Part shown: positions 11,007-22,834 of the stretch, in pieces
How positions within the stretch are numbered: position 1 is the first letter of the stretch
How the letters are laid out: each line of letters starts with the position of its first letter
Origin: Macrostomum hystrix
Taxonomy: Eukaryota; Platyhelminthes; Macrostomidae
Assembly (NCBI GenBank): GCA_950097015.1
Contig: CATNEN010000039.1
Location: forward strand, 16,152,501 to 16,216,500
DNA: 64,000 bases
Reading direction: 5' to 3'
Notes under the pieces: model-generated
The model's database searches: none
What the model was told of the DNA's origin: nothing
What the model saw: only the letters and a program-made list of their open reading frames with translations
Program-made: the position numbers and the translations under genes

Positions 11007-11701
11007 ATGACAACTATGAAGCTGGTTATTGTTGGCGTGTTTCTTGCACTTGGAGGCATCCAGCTGGCTGATTGTATTAAATGTATCTGGTCAAGAAATA
11101 GAAGAGTAACATTTTACGAATATAAGAATGACCATACTGAAACAGATTGTACTCCTGCAAACGTCACCAAGTGTAAAGTGGAATATCATCCAACTCATGG
11201 CGATGTTGAATTTCCTGAAGTGGTGAGCGACCGAATGAATTAAACTACTTTGATTAGCATATCAATTCGAAATCATAAAGCTACAGTTCACCCTATAAAT
11301 TTTACCGTATGCGGAAACTTTTTTAGGCACTGAAATATGGTTGCGGCGCCTGTCCACCTACAAAATATTGCAAAGACTGCACGGGTGATAACTGCAATAA
11401 AGCGAGTGTATTTAACTTGACCAATGATCTAAAACGTGATCTGGTACCATGCTTTTTCAAGTCGGAAGTGTTTGTCCCTGGTCGAGGCGTATTCCCAAGT
11501 CTTCCAGAAGAAGGTTTTTGCCCTCCATCCGAAAGGTGCTTTAAAATGGTTACTAAAAATTCTATACCCGAAGTGCATTTGAAAACCCTCATCGGCTGTG
11601 AAGAAGCGGTTAGACGCACTCACAGAGATTCACAAAATCTTCTAAAGCTTGAAGGCTACGAATGCAAACCAAACCCAGAACAATCTGCTTGCATCCCATA
11701 G
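11007..11701 (+). CDS. Secreted Ly6/uPAR-like (three-finger-fold) protein
   Basis: Two exons, 11007-11222 and 11327-11701, with donor GTGAGC, acceptor TTTTTTAG and phase 0; 196 aa. The N-terminus (MKLVIVGVFLALGGIQLADC) is a signal peptide ending before the first Cys. ALKYGCGACPPTKYC and the CTGDNCN motif close a first Cys-rich unit as in Ly6/uPAR proteins (C..DNCN). The second half has further Cys (VPCFFKSE, GFCPPSERCF, LIGCEE, YECKPNPEQSACIP), possibly a second, diverged finger domain lacking the DNCN end. No C-terminal hydrophobic GPI signal is seen, so secretion is more likely than anchoring. Met 11016 could be the start instead of 11007. An AATAAA lies near 12041. Binding partner unknown. 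Confidence 0.75.
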
Positions 11702-12177
11702 AGTCTCCATGCTGATTCTGCGACTATTCTGCAAAATCACTCTTATTGCGCTTGCTGTTTTTTTTCTATGTCAGCTTATTTCACTTGTCTCGCTAGAAAA
11801 TTAATGAGGTCTTGAAAAACTCGCTGCTTATTTAATGTTTAACTTAACAGACTCCTTCAGCTTTGCTACTCTCTAATATTTCTAACACTAACAGATTATT
11901 CAAATGCACAAAGCCAGACACAACAGCTAATCGACGATTTTTTACGCAAACCATCCCGTATTAATTTTGCAGCGCAACTAATGTTTTCTGCATGCGTTTT
12001 AACTTTAATTGAGCTATTTTTTAGTTGCACAGAGTATAACAATAAAATAGAATGAAAAATCATTTTTGGTTTTAGTAAATTTCACTAGAAAGTTTTGCCC
12101 CCCGAAGGGGAGCAGAAATATTTTTAATTCGTCTAGTATATACTTTTTAGCTGCTGTATTTTCAGTTTTTCAAGCTA

Positions 12178-12538
12178 TAATGATCCACCAGTTGACAATG
12201 ATCCCCCAGTTGAAAATGATCCCCAGTTGACCATGAACCCCCAGTTGACAATGATCCCTTAGTTGACAATGATCCCCCAGTTGACAATGATCCCCCAGTT
12301 GACAATGATCCCCCAGTTGACCATGAACCCCCAGTTGACAATGATCCCTTAGTTGACAATGATCCCTTAGTTGACAATGATCCCTTAGTTGACAATGATC
12401 CCCCAGTTGACAATGATCCCCCAGTTGACCATGAACCCCCAGTTGACAATGATCCCCCAGTTGACAATGATCCCCCAGTTGACAACGATCACCCAGTTGA
12501 TGATGACCCCCATTTATGATGATCCCCAGTTGACAATG
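12178..12538. repeat. 18-bp minisatellite, about 20 copies
   Basis: Unit CAGTTGACAATGATCCCC with variants CCATGAACC and CCTTAGTTG. Because 18 is a multiple of three, it gives long open frames on the minus strand (STGGSL repeats) that I do not regard as genes. Confidence 0.9.
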
Positions 12539-12664
12539 TTCTCTAGCTGCTTTTGAATACAATAAAATTTAATGAATATTAGGCAAAATTACTATCATTC
12601 AAACAAATATCACTATGACGTTATAAGATAACAAAATCAAAATGTAGACAATTCAGATCAATGA

Positions 12665-14815
12665 CAAAAGAAAAATTGATTCAAACTCTGGTTAGCAATG
12701 ATTCAAACGCAGGTTTAGCTATGATTCAAACTCTGGTTTAGCCATGATTCAAACGCAGGTTTAGCTATGATTCAAACTCTGGTTTAGCCATGATTCAAAC
12801 GCAGGTTTAGCTATGATTCAAACTCTGGTTTAGCCATGATTGAAACTCTGGTTTTGCTAAGATTTAAACTCTGGTTAGCAATGATTCAAAGTCTGGTTAG
12901 CTATGATTCAAACTCTGGTTTAGCCATGATTCAAACTCTGGTTAGCTATGATTCAAACTCTGGTTAGCAATGATTCAAACTCTGGTTAGCTATGATTCAA
13001 ACTCTGGTTTAGCCATGCTTGAAACTCGGGTTTAGCCATGATTGAAACTCGGGTTTAGCCATGATTGAAACTCGGGTTTAGCCATGATTCAAACTCGGGT
13101 TTAGCCATGATTGAAACTCGGGTTTAGCCATGATTGAAACTCGGGTTTAGCCATGATTGAAACTCGGGTTTAGCCATGATTGAAACTCGGGTTTTGCCAT
13201 GATTCACACTCTGGTTTAGCCATGATTGAAACTCGGGTTTAGCCATGATTCAAACTCGGGTTTAGCCATGATTCAAACTCGGGTTTAGCCATGATTGAAA
13301 CTCAAGTTTAGCCATGATTGAAACTCGGGTTTAGCCATGATTGAAACTCGGGTTTAGCCATGATTGAAACTCGGGTTTTGCCATGATTCACACTCTGGTT
13401 TAGCCATGATTGAAACTCGGGTTTAGCCATGATTCAAACTCGGGTTTAGCCATGATTCAAACTCGGGTTTAGCCATGATTGAAACTCAAGTTTAGCCATG
13501 ATTCAAATTCTGGTTTTGCCATGATTGAAAATTGGGTTTTGCCATGATTGAAACTCGGGTTTTGCCATGATTGAAACTCGGGTTTTGCCATGATTGAAAC
13601 TCGGGTTTAGCCATGATTCAAACTCGGGTTTAGCCATGATTCAAACTCGGGTTTAGCCATGATTCAAACTCTGGTTTAGCCATGATTCAAACTCTGGTTT
13701 TGCCATGATTCAAACTCGGGTTTAGCCATGATTCAAACTCGGGTTTAGCCATGATTCAAACTCGGGTTTTGCCATGATTCAAACTCTGGTTTTGCCATGA
13801 TTCAAACTCGGGTTTTGCCATGATTCAAACTCGGGTTTAGCCATGATTCAAACTCGGGTTTAGCCATGATTCAAACTCGGGTTTTGCCATGATTCAAAAT
13901 CGGGTTTAGCCATGATTCAAACTCTGGTTTTGCCATAATTGAAACTCGGGTTTAGTTATGATTGAAACTCGGGTTTTGCCATGATTCAAACTCGGGTTTT
14001 GCCATGATTCAAACTCGGGTTTAGCCATGATTCAAACTCGGGTTTAGCCATGATTCAAACTCTGGTTTAGCCATGATTCAAACTCTGGTTTAGCCATGAT
14101 TCAAACTTGGGTTTAGCCATGATTCAAACTCGGGTTTTGCCATGATTCAAACTCGGGTTTTGCCATGATTCAAACTCGGGTTTTGCCATGATTCAAACTC
14201 GGGTTTTGCCATGATTCAAACTCGGGTTTTGCCATGATTCAAACTCGGGTTTTGCCATGATTCAAACTCGGGTTTAGCCATGATTCTAACTCGGATTTAG
14301 CCATGATTCAAACTCGGGTTTAGCCATGATTCAAACTCGGGTTTTGCCATGATTCAAACTCGGGTTTAGCCATGATTCAAACTCTGGTTTTGCCATGATT
14401 CAAACTCGGGTTTAGCCATGATTCAAACTCTGGTTTTGCCATGATTCAAACTCGGGTTTAGCCATGATTCAAACTCGGGTTTAGCCATGATTCAAACTCG
14501 GGTTTAATCATGATTGAAACTCGGTTTTAGCCATGATTGAAACTCGGGTTTTGCCATAATTGAAACTCGGGTTTAGTTATGATTGAAACTCGGGTTTTGC
14601 CATGATTGAAACTCGGGTTTTGCCATAATTGAAACTCGGGTTTAGTTATGATTGAAACTCGGGTTTTGCCATGATTCAAACTCCGGTTTAGCCATGATTC
14701 AAACTCGGGTTTTGCCATGATTCAAACTCGGGTTTAGCCATGACTCAAACTCCGGTTTAGCCATGATTCAAACTCCGGTTTAGCCATGATTCTGACTCGG
14801 GTTTAGCCATGATTT
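12665..14815. repeat. 23-bp minisatellite, about 93 copies
   Basis: Unit TGATTCAAACTCGGG + TTTAGCCA. Variants alternate ATTC/ATTG, CGGG/CTGG and TTTAG/TTTTG. The left end (12665-13020) has a shorter 22-bp form ending GGTTAGC. Irregular at the far right. Confidence 0.95.
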
Positions 14816-15242
14816 AGCCAAGGTTCCTATATATATACGAGATATATGCGAGCTAGATAGATAGAAATATAGTTTTGAATTTTAGTATATTGGATGGATA
14901 CTGGCACACTAAGCCCCCTTGGGGGGCACTGCTGTTCAGACAAAAAAATATTGTGCAATGCATAGGGACAAAACACACCTGAAAGCAAACAAAAACGAAG
15001 ACTCATTTCGTCAGTATTAATCTCCCTGATTGTGAATATCCGTGATTGCGAATCAAAGAAAATTAGAATTTTCACTAAATACAAAAAATAGTCAGTCTGA
15101 TCTTGAATACATTCTGAGACATCCGGTCTGTACACCAAGAGTCCCATTGGGGCAAAATTACACAAGTAACTTACGTTTGATCAACTCAGCTTAATGCTAC
15201 TAAGGTACATGTGAATACTATCCCCTCATCAGTGACTATGGC

Positions 15243-15295
15243 CATTGGTTTTGGTTCTTCCAATGTCCGTGCCGCGGAAAAACCACGGCACGGAC
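15243..15295. repeat. Double hairpin
   Basis: CATTGG (15243-15248) pairs with CCAATG (15260-15265). Immediately after, GTCCGTGCCG (15265-15274) pairs perfectly with CGGCACGGAC (15286-15295) around an A-rich loop. The first hairpin and its flanks recur at 8199-8222. Confidence 0.7.
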
Positions 15296-15847
15296 AAGGG
15301 AAAATCTATTTAGCTTAGGAGAGAAAGGGTAACATTCAAAATTAGAATTTATTACTCATAGTCCGTTACCAACGATGAGTTTAATTTCTGCCCGTTTCTG
15401 AAGTTTACTTTTTTGGTTAATATGTGTTGTTGAGAACTGTATTTCACATTGCATGTTTATAGTTGAACTGTATCTGAGCGTGGTTCCCAGAATATTTAAA
15501 TGCAGTTAAATAGAAAAAACGTGTTAATCTCCGGTGGAGTATCCCTTCTCATGTCTATGGTAAAAGTCAAGGAGAGAGAAAAGAGAAAAAGAAGCTACTA
15601 CGAGTCAAACCTAAACTACTTTTTTCTGTGTTTGTCCCAAAATAAGGCACAAATCTGACTAGTTGAAATGGGGGAGCTTTAATTACCGCCGACGATGTAA
15701 TTGAGCTCTAAAAGTTTCCGCTCTATCCGATGAAACAACTTCCAGAATCACCAAACACGGGCCAACTTTTGTTGCGCAACTTCTGAAACAATAATCAAGT
15801 CACCAGCTCTTTAGACCGTCGAGATATTCAATGTTTCTGGCCGAAGG

Positions 15848-15952
15848 TGTATTTCATACACCCCTTTACACAAATTGGCACTGCGCCTCGGTGCGGCCTT
15901 ACCAGGCCTTCAAAACTCATCTGCATCTGCACCCGAATGTGCCTGCATCATC
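15848..15952. mobile_element. Dispersed repeat, copy a
   Basis: Matches 49040-49144 at roughly 80% identity. Shared landmarks are GTGTATTTCATACACCCC (a perfect 7-bp stem, loop TTC), GTGCGGCCTT-CCAGGCCTTCAAAA and CGAATGTGCCTGCATCATC. TTCTGGCCGAAG also precedes both copies. Type of element unknown. Confidence 0.7.
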
Positions 15953-16687
15953 AACGGGCGGCAAAATGGCTTGGTACTACTATAAGCACTGTACTACTTT
16001 AGTAGGCATGTTGTTCTATCGATTTGTACTATTTGTCTATCGTATCTTACTCAGATCATGCCGAAAATCTCTACTTAATAATCTCTTCTTGGCAATCTCT
16101 CGTTGATAGTCTCAGCCAGATAATCTCTACTTGACAATGACACCCAAATAAGGAAACACTTAAGGAGATGTACAATTAAGAGCTGCTTACAGCAGCGAAT
16201 CTTTAATATTGATGTACGAGATAATAGCATCCACTAAAAATTCCACCATTTTTATTTTTACACCTCGAGACTCGACCTTTTAAAAGAGAGCTTTGGATGC
16301 AACCTAAAAAAAATTGAATTATAAAAACACTTTTCTCTTTCGAAAGCGAACTTTCAAGTGTGCAAGGCGCTTTTCCGCTGCACACATGTGCACTCTTGTA
16401 CTTGCACATTGCTAGCAGAAGTGAGTTGCTATAGACTATAGAGTCCATAATACTCATAAAAAATAATAATTCATAATTTAACTGAAGTAATGCATTGTGT
16501 CTTGCTCCCCGAATCCCCGACCTTCAACCACAAAGCTACCCTTCCTGCTACTCTAAGTGCACCCAATCAGCGTCGTACATTAGCAAGCTCAGCGTGTCAA
16601 ATATATGTTTATAAAATTAGCCACTTGACCAACTTCAAAAGCGTTAATGGGGCCTGCACCCGTTTATTTCAAGGACGCACAAGCCTG

Positions 16688-17739
16688 ATGATGGCCCACG
16701 CCAACGATGAAAGCCTTGCAAATGGGCAGCCTCACGACTACATGCATCATTCTCTGGAGCTTACCAGTGACAGACACGAAGAAAACTGGCAGCAATGGGC
16801 TGCTGAACCTGTCAGGAAGTACAGGCCAGCTCGAACAAGCTCATCTAGTGCTGAAGCAACCCTGACAGTGCGGGCAGACCAGCTAGGTCTCCTGACAGAG
16901 AAGCAAACCTGCATGTTGGATAAATTAATGCACAACTGCAGTGATATTGAGCGCTGCATTCTGCTTGGCTGCTTGTTGCACATCTACACACGGACCAGGA
17001 ACGTTTTCTTGGCTACGAGAGTCGTCTCCGATCGTTTGGAGACTCGCCTGACGAAGCGTACGCTCTTCGATGGGCGCAGAGCGGATTCTACAGCGAGGGC
17101 TTTCGCCGAGTCGTCTGCTGCCACTGCGGTATGCAGTACGTCCATCCGAGGTCCGAAAATGAAGTTGATCGCAAGAAGTGTCCCAGCCAGAGTGATGAAT
17201 CGCATAGTTGCGCGCTCTCTTGGCTTCTGAAACTTATCGACAATGACGGAGAAGTGAAAGGGGCGTCAAAAGCTGAGCTTTTGAAAAGCTGAGTAGGACG
17301 AGTTGAGGCAGCACTGGGAAGCCAGGCTGTGCAACTCGCCGATTCGTTCGGATACTCGGGAGGATTGGATCTGGCAGTGCTCATCGCAGCGTGTGACCAA
17401 ACTCCTACTCACCCGAGGGCTGGCGAGCTCATTCAGTTGAGGACAAACGCTCCTGAGAACAGTTCAACGGAATTTCTTTGGCTGGAAGCCAAGCCGGCAG
17501 GACTGATGGACAAGAACGAGCAAGCCTCAGCAAGCTCAGTTGATGGAGGACAACTACAGCGGGCTTCGGCAAGCAGTAATGAAAGCGACCTGTGTCAAAT
17601 GTGCTCCTGCAGGCAAAGGGATCGAATAACTCTACCCTGCGCATACCTGAAGTTCTGTCATGTCTGCTTGAGTAAAGCTTGCGAGTGCCCCGCTTGCCAC
17701 TCCGTAATTTTAGGCATGCTCGTTGCAAATATAAGCTAG
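16688..17739 (+). pseudogene. IAP-like BIR-UBA-RING gene A, with frameshift and in-frame stop
   Basis: The first frame opens MMAHANDESLANG and runs into a segment (LGLLTEKQTCMLDKL) that aligns with the start of gene C. Near 16950 homology moves to another frame (ALHSAWLLVAHLHTDQERF), which leads into the BIR domain (ESRLRSFGDSPDEAYALRW, then AQSGFYSEGFRRVVCCHCG). After CCHC the His and last Cys are not at family spacing. TGA at 17290-17292 interrupts the frame; it reopens in the same frame with a UBA-like part (LADSFGYSGGLDLAVLI) and a RING (LCQMC..CAYLKFCHVC..CPAC) whose zinc His is Tyr. A 54-nt GT-AG intron (17254-17307) could remove the stop, so a live gene with small introns is possible. 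AATAAA near 17777. Confidence 0.6.
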
Positions 17740-18353
17740 TTGATCCCCAAAGATGCAACATTTACTGGTCATCAAAATAAATTGACACAGAAGCGAGTTA
17801 TTTGCTTTCTCGTTTCATCGTATCTATCCATTCATTTACTCAAATGACTCGTTTTGGTGCACATTTTAGTGCAGTGCTCAAATAAATGGTAATGGTAATA
17901 TAAAAGAATGTACAAACACGTCAATTGGCCTCTACAGATGGCTGTTTAAATGAGCCTTTAGACTCGACAAGACTGGGTAGAATAGTACAGCACTAGCGAG
18001 GAGAATACGAGAATTAAAAATTTTTTGCTTTCCTGTAAGCGAAGAAGGACCTTAAAATGTTGTCAGTGTGTTAAAAATGTACTTGTACAGTATAGGCTAA
18101 TGTACATTCATACCATTGCTCATTCCACTCCAGTGTTCATGAGCATTCATTGAAAAATAAATTGTAATAAAACTCGTTCATTCTTATACTCGTAGCAGTG
18201 TAAACGAGCCTTTAGTTTCCAGAGCTTCCGTGAAATCCCAGCTCCTACGAGTACCTCAGCCTGAATACTTAGGGACGCAAGCTTCATATAGAACGCAAGC
18301 CTAATTGTCTGTTAAATTAAAAGCAAGAAGTTATTATCGATTTGTTCTTAGGG
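17740..18353. other. Spacer between BIR genes A and B
   Basis: AT-rich, no gene. TTTGTTCTTAG directly precedes the ATG of gene B and looks like a 3' splice site, so a 5' UTR intron or a trans-splice acceptor may lie here. Confidence 0.4.
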
Positions 18354-19394
18354 ATGTCTGCAAAGGCTGTGGCTTTACTTTATTCAAATTTTTTTGGAAT
18401 AAAATTAGATTTGGCAGATAATATTCAAAGTCAGTGGATGGCCATCAGTCTGCTCCAGTTGGTGGGCTTGTCAGTAAGCCTGGATTATCTCGCCTTCAAA
18501 AGCCGTCAGAAATCATTCTCGGGCATTGTTGACGAGGCGACCGCTCAGCAGCAGGCACAGAACGGATTCTACAGTAACTCTCTCGATGGAGCTAGCTGCT
18601 TTGTCTGCGGCGCCAGCTCTGTTAAATTGAGCCAAGCTGCAGCTCAGGAGGACTCGAACCATCGACCTGGATGTTTGCTTCCGCGGCTGCTGCAGCTGTT
18701 GCAAAAAAATGGTGCCGTGACGGAAACTGACATTGCGGTGGATTTGGCCAGACTACAAAATACTGTAATGCGACTTTTCCTGTTTCTGACTGATCAGAAA
18801 GTCGCATTTGTTGAATCTTTTGGATTCTCAAAATCCCAAACAATCCTAGGAGCACTTCGCCTGGTCTTTAAAACTAATTTCAAAGAGAACGGCTGGAAAA
18901 CTGGTGAGCTGATAGAGATTCTGCAGTCCTTCAACGAGGAGGTCTCCGCTCTGGCTGAAATTGTGTCGAGTCTTCTAAGCTCCTTGAGTCAGGGCGCTAG
19001 TCAAGGCTACAGCATAGGCAGCACAAGGACACGGCCTAATTTAATTCAAAATGAGCCGATTGGCACAACAATCAGACCATGCGGCAGGTGAGGGACATCA
19101 ATTTTTACCTCGTCGTCAACTTCTCTTTTCTCGCTGCTTAATCTGAGCAATTTTTACCTGCTTCAAACAATAACCCACAGCGCCTCAGTACAAGCTCCTA
19201 GTGTGGAAGCGAAACCACAAAGCGAACTAATTGAAGGCAGTCCATTTTGCACCATGTGCAAGACGCGGTCGCGCGATGTGGTCCTGCTTCCGTGCGCGCA
19301 CCTCCTGTACTGCCGTCAGTGCGTCCTGGGAGCTCAAAGGTGTCCGCAGTGCGGTTCGCACATTTTGGCTGAAAAGAACGCATTTCTGACCTGA
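18354..19394 (+). CDS. IAP-like BIR-UBA-RING protein, gene B
   Basis: Two exons, 18354-19087 and 19181-19394, with donor GTGAGG and acceptor AACCCACAG; 315 aa and no stop. Residues 1-50 are a segment shared with genes A and C. BIR about 50-112 with NGFYSNSLDGASCFVCG; zinc ligands by position C82, C85, H103, C107 (CX2CX17HX3C, against CX2CX16HX6C in the family). UBA-like about 150-193 (VAFVESFGFSKSQTILGAL). C-terminal RING FCTMC..CAHLLYCRQC..CPQC is canonical C3HC4. Proteins of this kind are RING E3 ubiquitin ligases that restrain caspases or act in immune signalling; which applies here is inference. AATAAA near 19853. Confidence 0.8.
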
Positions 19395-20748
19395 TAGGGA
19401 ACTGACGATGCTGTGGCCTCCTAAACCCCACGACGCATACGTCATCAGCTGCCGGCTGGGTCAGGCTCTTGTGGTAAGCATCAGTTATAAATGTCTTATG
19501 GCACCTCCGACCGGGCTTAACCCTTTGAAGATTCCGCTCAAAACGAAACTGGACATGAAAGTGAAGGTAACTGTGTGGCTTTAGCATACATTACATTCCA
19601 TTATATAGCACAGTAACACAACTGTTCTTCAGAAAAATCTTCAAAGATTTGGGTTTGGGACTTATGAAGGAATTAGGATATCTAAGCCTAAAGCAGTAAT
19701 GGATCTATGCACATTGCTGCCAGTAGAAAGGAAGCGGCAGAAACTTTGGGTTTCAGACTTGATTATGCTACCTGCCGTGCCCCACAACATTTGATACTCG
19801 ATTCTATTTCTTAATAGGCGAAATGTACGAGGCGAAGTGCCAGAGCCGTTATAAATAAATCAATTTCTAGAGATTAGAAAAACATATTTAAACTTTTATT
19901 TCTAAATGAAAACATCATTTCTATGCAAATTTTATGCCTGATGTTAATTCATTTTTCCTTAATTTTGCCTCATTTTTTTCTTCACTTGTGTTTATTGGAG
20001 GCATGTGATGAGCTTGTCATGTAGTCTTGCGGCCTGTGTTATACCATTCCACAGCAACGTGGAAGCTTATTAACTGCCCGTGCTGTTGCAATTGTTTTGA
20101 ACTGGAAAGCGTCTAAAAAGTTTATTATCGATCGACTGTCGCGTGACATACAATAGTACTGACCCCGTGATATACAAGAAACCCACTTCTCATTGTACAT
20201 TAAAATATCGCGCACTGACAAATTTAGGTAGTACGTGTTTAGTACCTAGTTAAAGTGTCAGAATTCCTAAAATGCTGTACAAATGAACAAGCAAGTACAA
20301 CTTAAAGACGTAAAATAGAGACGAAAAATTAGACGACGGGATAAATTACGATTTAAATCTTGTTTGCTAAATCGCTTTCTATTTTATTGGTTTTAAAAAA
20401 AGCCAGGTACAAATAAAAGTAAAGTCATTTACTGTCTAGCGAATTGAAAAAACACGTCCAAAATTACAGATGATAAAGCATAGTTTAAACTACAAATTTA
20501 ATCGCCACAGAAGCATGAAAAGATGGTTCCGTGTTCAAATTCAGTATAGCTTTTCTAATGACTAGGGGGTGTCCGTTCGAAATGAAACAGTTGTTAGAGG
20601 CAATTCCATGGCACTACCTCGGAACAGAATTGGCAGTCCCATGGAAATGCTTCCTGAAACCAATACTAAATTTTCGAATATCGCAAATTAGTCATTTTTC
20701 TGTTTCCATGCGGCTCGAAATAGATCAAAGCTTTTTAATTGTCTCAAA
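19395..20748. other. Spacer between BIR genes B and C
   Basis: AT-rich. Holds the likely 3' end of gene B (AATAAA near 19853). Small open frames on both strands lack any domain. Confidence 0.4.
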
Positions 20749-21501
20749 ATGAGATTTCTGATCATGGAAACACTGTGCGATCCAAATGAACTGCCAGTGA
20801 GCTTCGACCTGCTGCCAGATAGGCTACAGGATATTCTGAAAACACACTGGACGCTCGGCAGCGCGGAATTTAGAAACTAAATCGCACAAACCCTGCTCCT
20901 TATTTTTGGTTCGTCGTTTCGAATTGATCAGCTAAGCTTCAAGAACCGCGTGATGTCCTTCCGAGGCCGTATTGACGATACCATCTCCCTAAGCTGGGCG
21001 GAGAGCGGATTTTTCAGCCACGGACCCAACGGCGCCAGCTGCTGCCACTGCGGCAAAACAATCGAGCGACTCGCGCCTGGAGACACCTCGGAGTGGCACT
21101 CAAACCGAGGACAATCGGGCTGTTCGCTGCTGCGGTTGCAGCGAATTCTTCAATGGACACCCAGAGCCGCGTGTCAGGATGTCGAAATCGGTAGCCAAGC
21201 TGGAAGATACGAACAGCTAATTAGGAGACTTTTAGCTGCTCTCAGAGACCCAGTCAGTGAGCTGGTTGAGTCCTTCGGATTCTCTAAAAATGAGGTCGCT
21301 TTGGCTTGGCTGAAAACAGTCGCATATAACAAAGCACCGAAACTAGCGAAACCAGGAGACATCATCAGGATCATTCACGATCTACCAGCTGATCAGCCAA
21401 ACGTTCTAGAAGTACCAGGCAAGATTCTTATTATTAAATCACAAATGGATTGTAGGCGCGATCATGTGACTTCGGATGACATCAGGAAAGATTGTATTTA
21501 G
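20749..21501 (+). pseudogene. IAP-like BIR gene C, with in-frame stop and no RING
   Basis: One continuous frame apart from TAA at 20878-20880. Before it: MRFLIMETLCDPNELP and FDLLPDRLQDILKTHW. After it: IAQTLLLIFGSSFRIDQLSF leading into the BIR (MSFRGRIDDTISLSWAESG, then FFSHGPNGASCCHCG). Spacing is CX2CX15HX7C, the closest of the three to the family pattern. The UBA-like stretch SELVESFGFSKNEVALAWL follows, and the frame ends at 21501 without a RING. The next sequence is a 17-bp satellite, so the RING may have been lost at the array edge. Either a pseudogene, or a short BIR protein starting at Met 20950. Confidence 0.6.
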
Positions 21502-21595
21502 TTTTTTGCTTTGTTTCAAGCAAAATATATTCAAATTCCATAGAATCCGAGACTATAGAATCTGGCGCTTAAATGCACCTTTAGTTAAATTGTAC

Positions 21596-22226
21596 TTAAC
21601 AGTGCACAGCACTTAACAGGGCACAGCACTTAACAGTGCACAGCACTTAACAGTGCACAGCACTTAACAGTGCACAGCACTTAACAGTGCACAGCACTTA
21701 ACAGTGCACAGCACTTAACAGTGCACAGCACTTAACAGTGCACAGCACTTAACAGTGCACAGCACTTAACAGTGCACAGCACTTAACAGTGCACAGCACT
21801 TAACAGTGCACAGCACTTAACAGTGCACAGCACTTAACAGTGCACAGCACTTAACAGTGCACAGCACTTAACAGTGCACAGCACTTAACAGTGCACAGCA
21901 CTTAACAGTGCACAGCACTTAACAGTGCACAGCACTTAACAGTGCACAGCACTTAACAGTGCACAGCACTTAACAGTGCACAGCACTTAACAGTGCACAG
22001 CACTTAACAGTGCACAGCACTTAACAGTGCACAGCACTTAACAGTGCACAGCACTTAACAGTGCACAGCACTTAACAGTGCACAGCACTTAACAGTGCAC
22101 AGCACTTAACAGTGCACAGCACTTAACAGTGCACAGCACTTAACAGTGCACAGCACTTAACAGTGCACAGCACTTAACAGTGCACAGCACTTAACAGTGC
22201 ACAGCACTTAACAGTGCACAGCACAC
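21596..22226. repeat. 17-bp minisatellite, about 37 near-perfect copies
   Basis: Unit ACAGTGCACAGCACTTA, almost without variants (one GGGCAC early), which suggests recent expansion. Each unit holds the palindrome GTGCAC. Confidence 0.95.
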
Positions 22227-22834
22227 GGAAATAAACTGAGTGACTCTCAAGCGAATGCATTAGAAACTTTGTTTAAATAAACGCTTTCGCGATCGCGATC
22301 TCAAACGTGGATTGCTTTATTAAGGATATTATAATTAGTATATTCAAATATTGGTAGAAGTTGGTAAAAACATAAGGATCATTAAGAACGATATACTATA
22401 AAACTGGCTGATAGTCAAACTAATCTAAGTTCATCGGTAATCCTAGTAACAAAAGTAACCTCGAACAGACAGATGACAGCACTAGATGACAGCACTGGGT
22501 TAAACCAAATATGGAAAGCTTAGCATGATGTTTCACAATGCAATCAATTTAGTTTCTAATTTATAATGTAAGGCAACTAATCTTACAAGCCTCCGTACTA
22601 TAAGTAGGAACTTAGGAACTCGCATCGGTAACTTGACTGAAGTCATTCATTTATTACTAAAGAGAAACACATAAAGACTCTATTAAAATGGAATCTAACA
22701 TATTTAAACTACAATAGAGCCATTTTTAAAACAGAATAATGTGCGTTGAAAACTTTTTATGAATAGCTTTAGCCATTTACAAATAGAATCTACCTGTTTT
22801 ATCAAGATCCATCAATAATTTGTGGGTTTATGGA
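22227..22834. other. Spacer 3' of HADHA; no gene
   Basis: AT-rich. TTTATT (minus-strand AATAAA) occurs near 22315 and 22649, but both are far from the HADHA stop at 23423, so the poly(A) site is not assigned. Confidence 0.35.

Larger units (their letters stand above)
14816..16480. other. Spacer with hairpins and a dispersed repeat; no gene
   Basis: Contains the CATTGG hairpin plus a GC-rich hairpin (15243-15295) and the dispersed repeat at 15848-15952. Short open frames here show no domain. Confidence 0.4.

Noticed and set aside
16203-16457. Small minus-strand open frame before BIR gene A
   Set aside because: AT-rich, no domain, no splice or codon signal.
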